A stretch of 64,000 nucleotides of DNA from Barnesiella sp. WM24 (lineage in GTDB: Bacteria; Bacteroidota; Bacteroidia; Bacteroidales; Muribaculaceae). The stretch covers positions 124,001 to 188,000 of the forward strand of contig NZ_SPPC01000002.1 of the NCBI RefSeq assembly GCF_004570975.1, written 5' to 3'. The notes under the pieces are model-generated. The model did no database searches, was not told the origin of the DNA, and saw nothing but the letters and a program-made list of their open reading frames with translations. Position 1 is the stretch's first letter, and the number at the start of each line of letters is the position of its first letter. Shown in pieces: positions 9,365 through 18,463 of the stretch. The position numbers were made by a program, and so were the translations under genes.

Positions 9365-10144
9365 ATGAAAATCGAGAGATACAGTGTTTTATTGTGCATA
9401 TTGATTACATCAATTATATCAAAGGCTCAAAACAGCGAGCCTGACAATCTCAAATGGTCATCACTTCAAGGTTTTGAATATGAGATTTATGCGGCTGTCA
9501 ATATCGGAGGGTCGGCACCGATTCCTGTCCCTGCGGAAATACGGCATATCGACGGCTACAATCCAAATCTAAATCTGCAGATAGGAACCACGGTAACAAA
9601 ATGGTTTACCCCCTCCCGGCGTTGGGGAGTAGCCATAGGTTTACGCTTTGAAGAAAAAGGCATGAAGACCCGTGCTACGGTTAAAAACTACGGAATGGAG
9701 ATTGCCATGGATGGAAGCAGCGTAAGCGGCAACTGGACAGGGAAAGTCCGCACGGTATATCATTCCAAGCAGATTGCGTTTCCGGTAACAGCCAACTTCC
9801 GTATCAACAAGCGCTGGAAGGTGAATTTCGGGCCCTATGTAGCACTTGCTCTTAACAACGACTTTAACGGAGAAGTCCATGACGGATATCTAAGAGAGGG
9901 AGGTCCGACCGGAAATAAAGTAACATTTGAAGGCGATGCTTATGCCACCTACGATTTTTCCAATGACATACGCCTGTTTCAATGGGGACTCCAGGCCGGA
10001 GGCTCTTGGCTGGCATTGAATCATCTCGTAATCAATGCAAATCTCACATGGGGACTGAATGACATCTTCAACTCCTCGTTCAATACGGTGACATTCAATC
10101 TTTATCCGATATATCTTAATTTCGGATTCGGATACGTGTTCTAA
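9365..10144 (+). CDS. PorT/OmpW-like outer-membrane beta-barrel protein
   Basis: A 259-residue protein with a Sec signal peptide cleaved near SKAQ-NSE, followed by alternating hydrophobic strands separated by short turns and ending in the aromatic GFGYVF, the C-terminal Phe signature for BAM-mediated insertion. Features such as WGVAIGLRFEEKGMKT and SKQIAFPVTANFRINKRWKVNFGPYVAL are typical of the PorT-like outer membrane beta-barrel family (OMP_b-brl_2). It starts 11 bp after the PCMD lipoprotein, so the two are probably coexpressed and may interact at the outer membrane. Specific role unknown. Confidence 0.8.
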   Translation: MKIERYSVLLCILITSIISKAQNSEPDNLKWSSLQGFEYEIYAAVNIGGSAPIPVPAEIRHIDGYNPNLNLQIGTTVTKWFTPSRRWGVAIGLRFEEKGMKTRATVKNYGMEIAMDGSSVSGNWTGKVRTVYHSKQIAFPVTANFRINKRWKVNFGPYVALALNNDFNGEVHDGYLREGGPTGNKVTFEGDAYATYDFSNDIRLFQWGLQAGGSWLALNHLVINANLTWGLNDIFNSSFNTVTFNLYPIYLNFGFGYVF

Positions 10145-10147
10145 AGC

Positions 10148-11818
10148 TTACGCGTTGTATAGGTAGCGCTTTATAGAGCGTTTGGGAGTCTTTTCAAACT
10201 CATTGGCTATAAGCTGTATACGGTCAACGCGCTCATATGGGGCGACAAGTTTGTTGAGTCCGGCAAGCACCTTGTCCATCTCCTCGGGCAACTGCTCGTT
10301 GGTTACACCAAACTTATCCATAGCCTCATAGTCGGGATAGACCAGCGCGACAAGACGGTTATTTCGCTCAACGACAAGACTCTCGGCGACATACGGCATA
10401 TTGTTTAGCTTTGCCTCTATCTCCTCAGGATAGATGTTTTGACCGTTGGACGACAGAATCATAGTCTTGTAACGCCCCTTGATAAAGATCGTGCCGTCAT
10501 CGGAACGCGTCCCCATGTCACCTGTGTGCAGCCACCCTTCGGCATCAAGCACAGCCTCGGTCGCGGAGGCATTTTTGTAATAACCTTTCATGACATTGAC
10601 CCCGCGCACACATATCTCCCCGGGGATATTGACCGGGTCATCGCTGACAATCTTGCTGTGCATGATATGAGGCAAAGTGCGACCCGACGAACCTACCACA
10701 AACTGCCGCCACGGCGTATAGCTGATGAGCGGTCCACACTCGGTCATGCCGTAGCCCACTGTAAACGGGAACTTGATGCGGTGAAGGAACTCCTCCACCT
10801 CGTGGTTGAGCGGGGCACCTCCCACTATCACCTCTTCAAACTCACCGCCAAACGCCTCTACAAGCTTACGGCGTATAATGGCATAGAACGCCTTGTCAAC
10901 CCCCGGCACCTGCAACGCCCAGCGGACTCCCTTTTTGGTGAGCATAGGAAGTATCTGCTTGCGGTAAATCTTTTCCAGAATAAGCGGGACGCAGATTACA
11001 AGATTAGGCTTTACCTGAGCAAGCGCCTTTAAAAGGAGATTGGGCGACGGCAACTTGCCAAACACGGTGATGTGGGTTCCCACGGCGAGAGGCACAAGCA
11101 TGTCAAACGCACAACCGTAAGCATGGGCAAGCGGCAAAAACGACAGACACCGTGACCCCTGGTAATGCAGCCTCGACTTAATGCCGAAGCTCACGTTGCC
11201 CCACAGGTTGCGGTAAGTAAGCATGACGCCTTTTGAAAACCCGGTAGTGCCTGATGTATAGTTCAACACAGCCACGTCATCATCGTCGGGGGTCACATAT
11301 TTCACATATTCCGGCACAAACTCACCTTTATACTTACGCTTGAACCGGCGGTTTATGTTTTTAGACACATTGGTCAGCACCCCTCCGTTGCGAGAATCCT
11401 CGGCAAGCACCTTGCCTGTGTTAAGCGAGATGACCCCGCGCAGTCTCGACATCTTTTCCAGTTCAAACGACTCCCATATGTTATCGTCGGCAAAGAGCAT
11501 CACACTCTCCGAGTGGTTGATGATATGTTGCGCGTCGGTAGGGTTGAATTCCTGCAATATCGGCACAATCGTGGCTCCATAGGTCACAGTGGCGATAAAC
11601 ACCATAATCCAGCCGGGAGAGTTCTTTCCGATAAGCGCCACTTTGTCACCGCGCTTTATGCCGCTCAGCTCAAAGGTCATGTGGATACGCGCAATCTCGT
11701 AGGATAGCGCCCCGTAAGTGAATGTCTTTCCGGTGCCGTAGTCGGTTATCGCCGGCAACGACCAGTTGTCACGGAAGCCGGAAGCATATATATCGTTGAT
11801 ATGTTCAGGAATAGTCAT
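10148..11818 (-). CDS. Long-chain fatty-acid-CoA ligase / AMP-binding enzyme
   Basis: A 556-residue member of the ANL (acyl-CoA synthetase) superfamily that activates a carboxylate, probably a fatty acid, as acyl-AMP and then CoA thioester. The P-loop motif A3 is visible as YTSGTTGFSKG, motif A5 as GYGMTECGP, A7 as GWLHTGDMG and the hinge/A8 region as IKGRYKTMILSSNGQNIYPEEIE; the C-terminal catalytic lysine lies in EKTPKRSIKRYLY. No signal peptide, so cytoplasmic or membrane-peripheral. It ends tail to tail with the beta-barrel gene. Exact chain length is not readable from sequence; long-chain acyl-CoA synthetase is the closest family. Confidence 0.88.
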   Translation of the reverse strand: MTIPEHINDIYASGFRDNWSLPAITDYGTGKTFTYGALSYEIARIHMTFELSGIKRGDKVALIGKNSPGWIMVFIATVTYGATIVPILQEFNPTDAQHIINHSESVMLFADDNIWESFELEKMSRLRGVISLNTGKVLAEDSRNGGVLTNVSKNINRRFKRKYKGEFVPEYVKYVTPDDDDVAVLNYTSGTTGFSKGVMLTYRNLWGNVSFGIKSRLHYQGSRCLSFLPLAHAYGCAFDMLVPLAVGTHITVFGKLPSPNLLLKALAQVKPNLVICVPLILEKIYRKQILPMLTKKGVRWALQVPGVDKAFYAIIRRKLVEAFGGEFEEVIVGGAPLNHEVEEFLHRIKFPFTVGYGMTECGPLISYTPWRQFVVGSSGRTLPHIMHSKIVSDDPVNIPGEICVRGVNVMKGYYKNASATEAVLDAEGWLHTGDMGTRSDDGTIFIKGRYKTMILSSNGQNIYPEEIEAKLNNMPYVAESLVVERNNRLVALVYPDYEAMDKFGVTNEQLPEEMDKVLAGLNKLVAPYERVDRIQLIANEFEKTPKRSIKRYLYNA

Positions 11819-11867
11819 GATACATTAAATTACAAATGCAATGAGAAATAGTTTGAAACGAGGGATG

Positions 11868-11875
11868 CAAATGTA
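11868..11875 (-). promoter_or_regulatory. -7 box of the acyl-CoA ligase gene
   Basis: Minus strand TACATTTG, exact TAnnTTTG match, about 50 bp upstream of the ATG at 11818. A TTTG lies 22 nt further upstream, slightly longer than the usual spacing. Confidence 0.45.
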
Positions 11876-11929
11876 AGCATTAATTTCACAAAACCGCCAA
11901 ATTATCTACCGCTATTTTATAAATTGTAG

Positions 11930-11937
11930 TAATTTTG
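11930..11937 (+). promoter_or_regulatory. -7 box of mtaB
   Basis: TAATTTTG, exact match to TAnnTTTG, only five bases before the ATG at 11942. That implies a nearly leaderless transcript. Confidence 0.45.
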
Positions 11938-11941
11938 CATT

Positions 11942-13261
11942 ATGATTGACAATACGACATTCGGCAACGGCACCGCACTGTTTCACACATTCGGGTGCAA
12001 GCTCAATTTCGCGGAGACCTCCACCGTGGCACGCCTCTTCTCCGACAATGGGATAAGACGCGTGCAGGCGGGCGAGACCCCCGACTTTGTTGTAATCAAC
12101 ACATGCAGTGTCACGGAAATCGCCGACAAAAAATGCCGCCAGGCAATACACCGCTTCAACCGCCTTTATCCTGACGCGGCTATTGTGGTGACCGGCTGTT
12201 ATGCCCAGCTCAAAAGCGAAGAGATAGCGGCGATACCGGGAGTGGCAATCGTCGCAGGCACCGACCGCAAGCTTGAACTGCCCGAGTATCTGAAAAATTG
12301 GCGCGAAAACCGTGAAAACGCGACATTCGTGACACCGACACGCGACATCACCGCCTTTAATCCCTCTTGCTCACGTGGCGACCGCACCCGCTATTTTCTG
12401 AAAGTACAGGACGGCTGCGACTACTGGTGCAGCTACTGCACCATCCCGATGGCGCGGGGAAGAAGCCGTTCGGGCACAATCGACGAGCTTGTAAGGCAAG
12501 CCGGAGAAGTGGCAGCCGAAGGCGGCAAAGAGATAGTGCTTACCGGAGTCAACATCGGTGATTTCGGCAAGGGACGCACCGACACCTTTCATGACCTCAT
12601 CAAGGCTCTCGACGAGGTAGATGGCATCGAGCGCTACCGCATATCGTCAATCGAGCCCAACCTGCTCACTGAGGAGATAATCGAATGGGTGGCGCGGTCA
12701 AAGCGATTCATGCCTCATTTCCATGTGCCCCTGCAGGCAGGCAGCGATGAAGTGCTCAGGCTTATGCGCCGCCACTACGACACGTCACTGTTCCGCAGCC
12801 GCATGGAACACATACGCTCGGTAATGCCCCACGCGTTCATCGGCGTCGACCTCATCGCCGGAGCGCGCGGAGAGACCGACCTGCTCTTTGAGGCATCGCG
12901 CGACTTCGTGGAGTCGCTTGACATATCACGCCTGCATGTGTTCCCCTACTCCGAACGACCGCGCACCCGCGCGCTTGACATCGATTACGTGGTAGACCAG
13001 AAAGAGAAACACCGCCGCACCAATGTGATGCTCGGCATCTCGGAAAAGAAGCTCGCCGGATTCATGTCAAGATTCACCGGGACAGTAAGACCGGTGCTGC
13101 TTGAACACCCCCACGGGAAAAAGCCTATGAGCGGATTTACCGACAATTATATCAAAGTTGAAGTCGACGCCGACCCGTCGCTTGCCGGAACGATTGTCTC
13201 GGTAAGACTTGGAGAGACCGACCCGTCGGGCGAATATGTAAAAGGAGACATTGTATTATGA
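11942..13261 (+). CDS. mtaB: tRNA t6A37 methylthiotransferase MtaB
   Basis: A 439-residue radical SAM enzyme that converts N6-threonylcarbamoyladenosine-37 of ANN-decoding tRNAs to the 2-methylthio form. The N-terminal UPF0004 domain carries the three cluster-binding cysteines (TFGCKLN, NTCSVTE, VTGCYAQ); the radical SAM cluster motif is C159xxxC163xxC166 in DGCDYWCSYC. The following PMARGRSRS and the C-terminal TRAM-like domain fit the MtaB subgroup rather than MiaB or RimO. Its stop overlaps the next start by 4 bp (ATGA), so it is translationally coupled to the acyltransferase gene, although no functional link is evident. Confidence 0.93.
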   Translation: MIDNTTFGNGTALFHTFGCKLNFAETSTVARLFSDNGIRRVQAGETPDFVVINTCSVTEIADKKCRQAIHRFNRLYPDAAIVVTGCYAQLKSEEIAAIPGVAIVAGTDRKLELPEYLKNWRENRENATFVTPTRDITAFNPSCSRGDRTRYFLKVQDGCDYWCSYCTIPMARGRSRSGTIDELVRQAGEVAAEGGKEIVLTGVNIGDFGKGRTDTFHDLIKALDEVDGIERYRISSIEPNLLTEEIIEWVARSKRFMPHFHVPLQAGSDEVLRLMRRHYDTSLFRSRMEHIRSVMPHAFIGVDLIAGARGETDLLFEASRDFVESLDISRLHVFPYSERPRTRALDIDYVVDQKEKHRRTNVMLGISEKKLAGFMSRFTGTVRPVLLEHPHGKKPMSGFTDNYIKVEVDADPSLAGTIVSVRLGETDPSGEYVKGDIVL

Positions 13262-14190
13262 AACATGCCTGGTATTACACCCCGCTCGGGTGGCTGCTTG
13301 ACGCGATTTCCCGACTGCCTTTCGGAATCCTTTATATAATCAGTGACCTGCTTTATGTAATAGTTTACCACATAGCGCGTTACCGCCGCGACGTGGTAAG
13401 CGGCAATATCCGTGACTCCTTCCCGGAGAAGACAGAGCCAGAGCGCAAGCAAATCATAAAAGAGTTTTACCGCCATTTCACCGACTACTTTGTAGAGACC
13501 ATAAAACTCGCCCATGTGTCGGACAGCGAGATGAAACGCCGCATGGAATTTGTGGGCACCGACATGATTGACCGCTACTTTGACGAGGGGAGGTCGCTCG
13601 CCATGTATTTCTCTCATTGCGGCAACTGGGAGTGGGCACCGTCAATAACCCTGTGGACCAGACATAAGCCATCGGAACAGACCGTATTTGCACAGGTGTA
13701 CCGTCCGCTCACCAATCCTTGGTTTGACGCCTACTTTCTGAAGCTCCGCAGCCGGTTTGGCTCTGTATCTTACGACAAGCGCCTCGTGTTTCGCGACCTT
13801 CTGCGTCTAAAGCGCGACGGCAAGCTGTCAATCACGGGCTTCATGAGCGACCAAAAGCCGAGCCACAACGACACCGTGCATGTTGTGAAGTTTCTGAACC
13901 ACCCCACGGCAATCATAACCGGGACGGAGACAATCGTGCGCAAGCTTGATCTTGTGGCGATATACTGGGACATGGAAAAAGTGAAACGCGGACATTACCG
14001 CATCACGGCACGCCTTATCACCGACAACGCTGCCGCCATGCCACAATTCGAGATAACCGACACCTACACGCGAATGCTTGAGACGACCATCCTGCGCCAG
14101 CCGTCAATATGGCTATGGAGCCACAGGCGCTGGAAAAACAAGGTGCAATACAGCGATGACAACAGCCATAAGCCCGGAAACAATGAATAA
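13258..14190 (+). CDS. LpxL/HtrB-family lipid A acyltransferase
   Basis: A 310-residue lysophospholipid acyltransferase-like protein. The catalytic H-x4-E motif is seen at His120-Glu125 in SHCGNWEW, and a hydrophobic N-terminal segment (LPFGILYIISDLLYVIVYHI) would anchor it on the inner membrane. The family transfers an acyl chain to the growing lipid A; Bacteroidales usually have one such late acyltransferase. The start overlaps the mtaB stop by 4 bp and its end overlaps the glycosyltransferase start by 8 bp, so the three genes form one operon. Confidence 0.87.
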   Translation: MKHAWYYTPLGWLLDAISRLPFGILYIISDLLYVIVYHIARYRRDVVSGNIRDSFPEKTEPERKQIIKEFYRHFTDYFVETIKLAHVSDSEMKRRMEFVGTDMIDRYFDEGRSLAMYFSHCGNWEWAPSITLWTRHKPSEQTVFAQVYRPLTNPWFDAYFLKLRSRFGSVSYDKRLVFRDLLRLKRDGKLSITGFMSDQKPSHNDTVHVVKFLNHPTAIITGTETIVRKLDLVAIYWDMEKVKRGHYRITARLITDNAAAMPQFEITDTYTRMLETTILRQPSIWLWSHRRWKNKVQYSDDNSHKPGNNE

Positions 14191-15187
14191 GCCGGTAGCC
14201 GTAATAATACTGAACTGGAACGGACAGGAAATGCTGTCAAGATTCCTCCCGGAGGTCGTAAAAACCACCGACAATAATATCGCCGACATAATTGTCGCTG
14301 ACAACGGAAGCACCGACGGCTCCTTGCAACTGATTGCCGAAAGATTCCCTGAGGTAAAAACAATCAGGCTTGACAGAAATTACGGTTTTGCCGAGGGCTA
14401 CAACCGGGCGATAGCCATGACCGAATACCGGTATACCGTATTGCTCAACAGCGATGTGGCTACCTCTCAGGGATGGGTGAACTCACTGTTTGACTACATG
14501 GAAAGCCATCCTGAGACAGGCGCCGTACAGCCGAAAATACGCAGCGTGGACCATCCCGACAGTTTTGAGTATGCAGGTGCATCCGGCGGATATATCGACT
14601 GCAACGGCTACCCCTACTGCCGAGGCAGAATCTTTGACAATGTAGAGACCGACCACGGACAATATGATGACGTCGCCAAAGTATTCTGGGCTTCCGGAGC
14701 CGCGCTGATGGTAAGAAGCAGCCTATATGAAAAGACGGGAGGCCTTGACGCCGACTTTTTCGCCCACATGGAAGAGATAGACCTCTGCTGGCGCATACAG
14801 CTCGCAGGCTACAACATCGAGGTTGTGCCTCAAAGCATCGTCTACCATCTTGGCGGCGGCACATTGCCTGCATCCAATCCACGCAAGACATATCTGAACT
14901 TCCGCAACAACCTGCTCCTGCTGCACAAGAATCTGCCCGATTCATGCCGCAGGAAGCGTCTGGTCATACGCCGCTTGTATGACACGCTGGCATGGGCGAA
15001 ATTCATTGTCTCGCTCGACTTCAAGAATGCCTCGGCGATATTACATGCCCACAGAGACTTCAGAAAGATGGCTCAAGCCTACACCTCTCACCCTGACAAG
15101 AATCTACTCCCGTCAAAGCCTAACATAATCTTTGACTACTTTCTGCGTCGACGGTCAACATTTTCGCAGCTAAAGCAAGATAGTTAA
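14183..15187 (+). CDS. Family 2 glycosyltransferase
   Basis: 334 residues, starting at the ATG at 14183, where MNKPVAVIILNWNG gives the canonical first strand of a GT-A fold; longer readings extend into the previous gene. GT2 hallmarks: NWNG, IIVADNGSTDGS (nucleotide-binding), LLNSDV (metal-binding DxD-like), and the acceptor/catalytic HMEEIDLCWR block typical of rhamnosyltransferase-like GT2 enzymes. No transmembrane segment is evident. Directly after an LpxL-like acyltransferase, it could add a sugar to lipopolysaccharide or a capsule, but the acceptor is not readable from the sequence. Confidence 0.88.
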   Translation: MNKPVAVIILNWNGQEMLSRFLPEVVKTTDNNIADIIVADNGSTDGSLQLIAERFPEVKTIRLDRNYGFAEGYNRAIAMTEYRYTVLLNSDVATSQGWVNSLFDYMESHPETGAVQPKIRSVDHPDSFEYAGASGGYIDCNGYPYCRGRIFDNVETDHGQYDDVAKVFWASGAALMVRSSLYEKTGGLDADFFAHMEEIDLCWRIQLAGYNIEVVPQSIVYHLGGGTLPASNPRKTYLNFRNNLLLLHKNLPDSCRRKRLVIRRLYDTLAWAKFIVSLDFKNASAILHAHRDFRKMAQAYTSHPDKNLLPSKPNIIFDYFLRRRSTFSQLKQDS

Positions 15188-15202
15188 CACATATTAACTA
15201 TT

Positions 15203-15210
15203 GGGGGGGG
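15203..15210 (+). repeat. Poly-G tract (8 G) upstream of a receptor gene
   Basis: Eight consecutive G in TTAACTATTGGGGGGGGTAA, 63 bp before the ATG of the receptor-like gene. A near-identical context, TTAACTTG-G(n)-TAA, occurs on the minus strand at 28194-28203. No convincing -7 box follows at the usual distance here. Homopolymer tracts of this kind can vary by slippage. Confidence 0.6.
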
Positions 15211-15272
15211 TAACATGCAACCTTATCGCAAAAGCTGATGTTTTAATAAAAACATTACAAATATTTAAGGTT

Positions 15273-17579
15273 ATGAGACTCCTTTTCACAATTACAGCAC
15301 TGCTGGCATTTCCATATCTTTTCCAGGCAAGAGAAATCAAGGGCAAAGTATTGGACGAGACAGGCAGTCCGGTAGAATTTGTAAATGTCGTCATCATGAA
15401 GGATTCCACATATGTGGATGGAAAGACCACCGATGCAGCGGGAATGTTTATATTTGAAAATGCCGACTCCACTGCCGACATGGCAAGAATCACAATGACA
15501 GGCTACGACGCTATTACTACAGACATCCCTGCCGATGGCAACCTCTCCACTCTGACACTCAGCCCCTCTTCAGTAATGCTCGGAGAGATTGTGGTAAAAG
15601 CCAACCGCCCGCTTACAAGAGTAAAAGGAAACGCTCTCGTCACAAACGTTGAAAACAGTGTTCTTGCCACTGCCGGTTCAGCCGATGATGTGCTGAAAAA
15701 TATACCTATGGTTACAGGCTCAAACGGTAATTTCAGTGTGTTCGGTAGAGGGGATGCTATCATATATATAAATGGCAGACTTGTCAGAAGTTCCGATGAA
15801 GTCGGGCAACTCTCATCGGGCGATATAAAGGAAATACGGGTCATCAACAACCCCGGTGCACAATATGGAGCAAATGTCAATGCTGTCATTCGTATCGTAA
15901 CTAAGAAGCCGGTAGGCGAAGGATTCAGCGTTTCAGCATACACCGATAACATTTATAATAAGTGGTTCACAACAACGGAGCAGCTTAATCTAAAATATCG
16001 CACCGGTGGTCTTGAAATCTTCGGCATGGGTTATTTCAGTCATGGCAAGAATTATGACGATGAATATGCCGTTACTACAAGCTATGGCAAGTCCTTGCTT
16101 GAAATGATTTCTGATCAGTCTGTTTCTACAACACAGACAAACATCACGGGCAAGATAGGCTTTAATTATCAGTTCAACGAAAATCATAGTATTGGCGCAT
16201 ACTATCAACATGACTATAACAGAGGGCATCACTTCGGTCATTACCTTAATGATATAACGGAAAACAGCGAGCTGTCTGAATCAAGTGTTTCCGACCTTAA
16301 AGGTTGGTTCAAGGCTCTGCCTTGCAACAGTGCCAACATATACTATAACGGCACAGTTGGAAAGTTTACATTCGATTTCAACGGTGATTATATGCAGACC
16401 AAAGATAATGACCGTTCATATCAGTACGAACAAAACAAGTTTTCTGATGACCGGAATGTAACAACATTCAATACTACCCGCAACCGACTCTTTGCAGAGA
16501 AGGCATCTGTTTCATACGAACTTCCCAAAGGTAATATCCTTATTGGTGAAGAATATACCAATTCAAGGAGTCGCAATGACTTCCGCAATCCTGAAAACAT
16601 ACTAAATTCGGAACTTACAGATGTAAGAGAGAGCAATATGGGCATTTTTGCAGAAATCAGCCGGACTTTCGGGAAATTCAGTGCAACTGCCGGAGTCCGG
16701 TACGAACATGTCAAATCTGACTATTATTTGAATGATAAGTTGGTGGACGGACAGAGCAAAACGTATAACAACCTGTTCCCTTCTGCGAATATAACCTATT
16801 CGCCGGGAGATTTCAAGTTTTCCTTGTCATATAGCAACAGAATCTCGCGTCCGACCTATAATAATCTTACCGGCAACTATTTTTATGTAAATTCAATGCT
16901 ATACACCCGCGGAAACCCTTATTTGAAACCCGCCAAACGTCAGGACTTCACGGCACAGGCATCTTGGAAATACATAACCCTTTCAGCCCAATACACTTAT
17001 ACAAAAGATGTCACAACTCAAATATACGAGCCATATGAGGGTAACGAAAAGATAAATGTATTCACGGTAACCAATACACCCAACCAAAAACTGTTTTCCA
17101 TATACCTTAATGCCTCCCCGGTATTTGGAATATATCACCCATCGCTTTCTTTGGGGATGCAGAAGCAGTGGTTTGGAATAAACTATCGTGACCAATATTT
17201 GAAGTTAGGCAGTCCAATCTTCACAATACAGATGCAGAATACATTTACACTCCCGAAAGACTGGTTTATAGAAGCATCGTTTTGGTGGCGCAGTCGTGGA
17301 GACTGGAAAAACTGGTCTTACACACATACGCAATCTACAGTTAATCTCCGAGTATATAAAATGTTCCTCGATAAGTCTCTCTCGGTATATTTGGGCGTGA
17401 ATGATATTTTCAACGGTATGCTTTATCATGCGGATATTTACAGCGGTAATGTCAAAATGCAATCCAATGTCAATAATCATGGAAGAAATGTCGAATTGAC
17501 AATCCGCTATAACTTCAACACCACCAAGAGCCGGTATAAAGGAACCGGGGCGGGACTTTCGGAAAAAAACAGGTTCTGA
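15273..17579 (+). CDS. TonB-receptor-like outer-membrane barrel protein (OMP_b-brl_3)
   Basis: 768 residues from the ATG at 15273, chosen because it gives the signal peptide MRLLFTITALLAFPYLFQA. Next comes a carboxypeptidase-regulatory-like beta-sandwich (REIKGKVLDETGSPVEFVNV), then a plug-like region with ENSVLATAGSADDVLKNIPM and IKEIRVINNPGAQYGA, and a long beta-barrel with the repeated aromatic strands of the OMP_b-brl_3 family. The tail (SRYKGTGAGLSEKNRF) closely resembles the barrel gene at 55755. These proteins are related to TonB-dependent receptors but their substrates are largely unknown. It stands alone between a glycosyltransferase and a kinase gene. Confidence 0.85.
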   Translation: MRLLFTITALLAFPYLFQAREIKGKVLDETGSPVEFVNVVIMKDSTYVDGKTTDAAGMFIFENADSTADMARITMTGYDAITTDIPADGNLSTLTLSPSSVMLGEIVVKANRPLTRVKGNALVTNVENSVLATAGSADDVLKNIPMVTGSNGNFSVFGRGDAIIYINGRLVRSSDEVGQLSSGDIKEIRVINNPGAQYGANVNAVIRIVTKKPVGEGFSVSAYTDNIYNKWFTTTEQLNLKYRTGGLEIFGMGYFSHGKNYDDEYAVTTSYGKSLLEMISDQSVSTTQTNITGKIGFNYQFNENHSIGAYYQHDYNRGHHFGHYLNDITENSELSESSVSDLKGWFKALPCNSANIYYNGTVGKFTFDFNGDYMQTKDNDRSYQYEQNKFSDDRNVTTFNTTRNRLFAEKASVSYELPKGNILIGEEYTNSRSRNDFRNPENILNSELTDVRESNMGIFAEISRTFGKFSATAGVRYEHVKSDYYLNDKLVDGQSKTYNNLFPSANITYSPGDFKFSLSYSNRISRPTYNNLTGNYFYVNSMLYTRGNPYLKPAKRQDFTAQASWKYITLSAQYTYTKDVTTQIYEPYEGNEKINVFTVTNTPNQKLFSIYLNASPVFGIYHPSLSLGMQKQWFGINYRDQYLKLGSPIFTIQMQNTFTLPKDWFIEASFWWRSRGDWKNWSYTHTQSTVNLRVYKMFLDKSLSVYLGVNDIFNGMLYHADIYSGNVKMQSNVNNHGRNVELTIRYNFNTTKSRYKGTGAGLSEKNRF

Positions 17580-17610
17580 TTAAGCGTCTCGCAAAACCGA
17601 CTTATTTTTT

Positions 17611-18093
17611 ATGGATAAGATAATAATCATAGGATGTCCCGGAGCCGGGAAAAGCACCTTTGCAAAGAAACTGGCGGAAAAGACAGGCATTCCGCTCTAC
17701 CATCTCGACATGATATGGCATCGTCACGACAGGACAACTATAAGCCGCGATGACTTTGACCGGCAGCTCCGGGAGATTATGAATAAAGAAAAATGGATAA
17801 TCGACGGCATGTATCAGCGCACACTGCCTGAAAGGATGAGACGGTGTGACACCGTGTTTTTCTTTGACCTTCCGACCGAGACATGTCTTGCAGGCGCGGA
17901 AAACCGTGTAGGGAAAGCCCATAGCGACATGCCATGGACCGACGAGACTCTCGACAAAAATTTAAGACAATCTATCATTGACTATCCTGACCGGCAGCTT
18001 CCGGTCATAAGGCAACTGCTGCAGGGCTACACCGGAGAGATCATACGGTTCACGTCACGCCGACAAGCCGACGACTATATAGACCGATTGTGA
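17611..18093 (+). CDS. P-loop kinase-like protein, FlaR/topology-modulation family
   Basis: 160 residues with the Walker A motif GCPGAGKST at the N-terminus and an adenylate-kinase-like arrangement: LYHLDMIWHRHD, the KWIIDGMYQRTLPERM block and FFFDLP. These match the AAA_17/adenylate kinase-related group annotated as DNA topology modulation protein FlaR, whose real substrate is not established. It begins 31 bp after the receptor gene. No signal or membrane segment, so cytosolic. Confidence 0.75.
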   Translation: MDKIIIIGCPGAGKSTFAKKLAEKTGIPLYHLDMIWHRHDRTTISRDDFDRQLREIMNKEKWIIDGMYQRTLPERMRRCDTVFFFDLPTETCLAGAENRVGKAHSDMPWTDETLDKNLRQSIIDYPDRQLPVIRQLLQGYTGEIIRFTSRRQADDYIDRL

Positions 18094-18370
18094 CACCCGT
18101 CCCCGACCCATTGAAAGCGCGACATATGTCATCCGGTTCACAATCAGCTTTCTTCTCCGACAAATAACCAAACCCAACAACTTTGTCACCGTGGTAATAA
18201 TTACGACGGTAATAAAGCGTCTCTGCTTACCTCCATTGTTAAGCGCCGTCTGAGATCAAATCATTCAAATCATTATTCCAGATGTTGATGAAACTTGGAT
18301 TAGAAATTCAGCCGACTTCTTTCGATTCTTGCATTGATTTACGGCATAGGCATTGACAATGTGTTTTTTA
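18094..18370. other. Intergenic stretch without a recognised gene
   Basis: I find no convincing open reading frame, tRNA or strong terminator hairpin here. Several short low-score inverted repeats occur, and the region becomes AT-rich towards the thrS promoter. It could hold an unannotated small RNA, but nothing in the sequence shows one. Confidence 0.4.
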
Positions 18371-18401
18371 TTTGTGGTTTTGAAATATTTGCGTAAATTT
18401 G
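18371..18401 (+). promoter_or_regulatory. Promoter of the thrS-infC-rpmI-rplT operon
   Basis: A near-perfect Bacteroidetes promoter: TTTG at 18371-18374, a 19-bp spacer, and TAAATTTG at 18394-18401. The leader to the thrS ATG at 18464 is about 55-60 nt. I see no T-box-like or attenuator structure in it. Confidence 0.75.
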
Positions 18402-18463
18402 CAGTCGTTTTTGCGCGATAGGGGAAATTGCGCCCTGTCAGCATGAAAATTAAATGAAATAAA

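Noticed and set aside
15201-15272. N-terminal extension of the receptor gene through the poly-G tract
   Set aside because: It would need a TTG start and would bury the good signal peptide that begins at 15273.
18094-18463. T-box or other riboswitch before thrS
   Set aside because: No T-box motif or terminator/antiterminator pair is visible, and the promoter lies only about 60 nt before the start codon.
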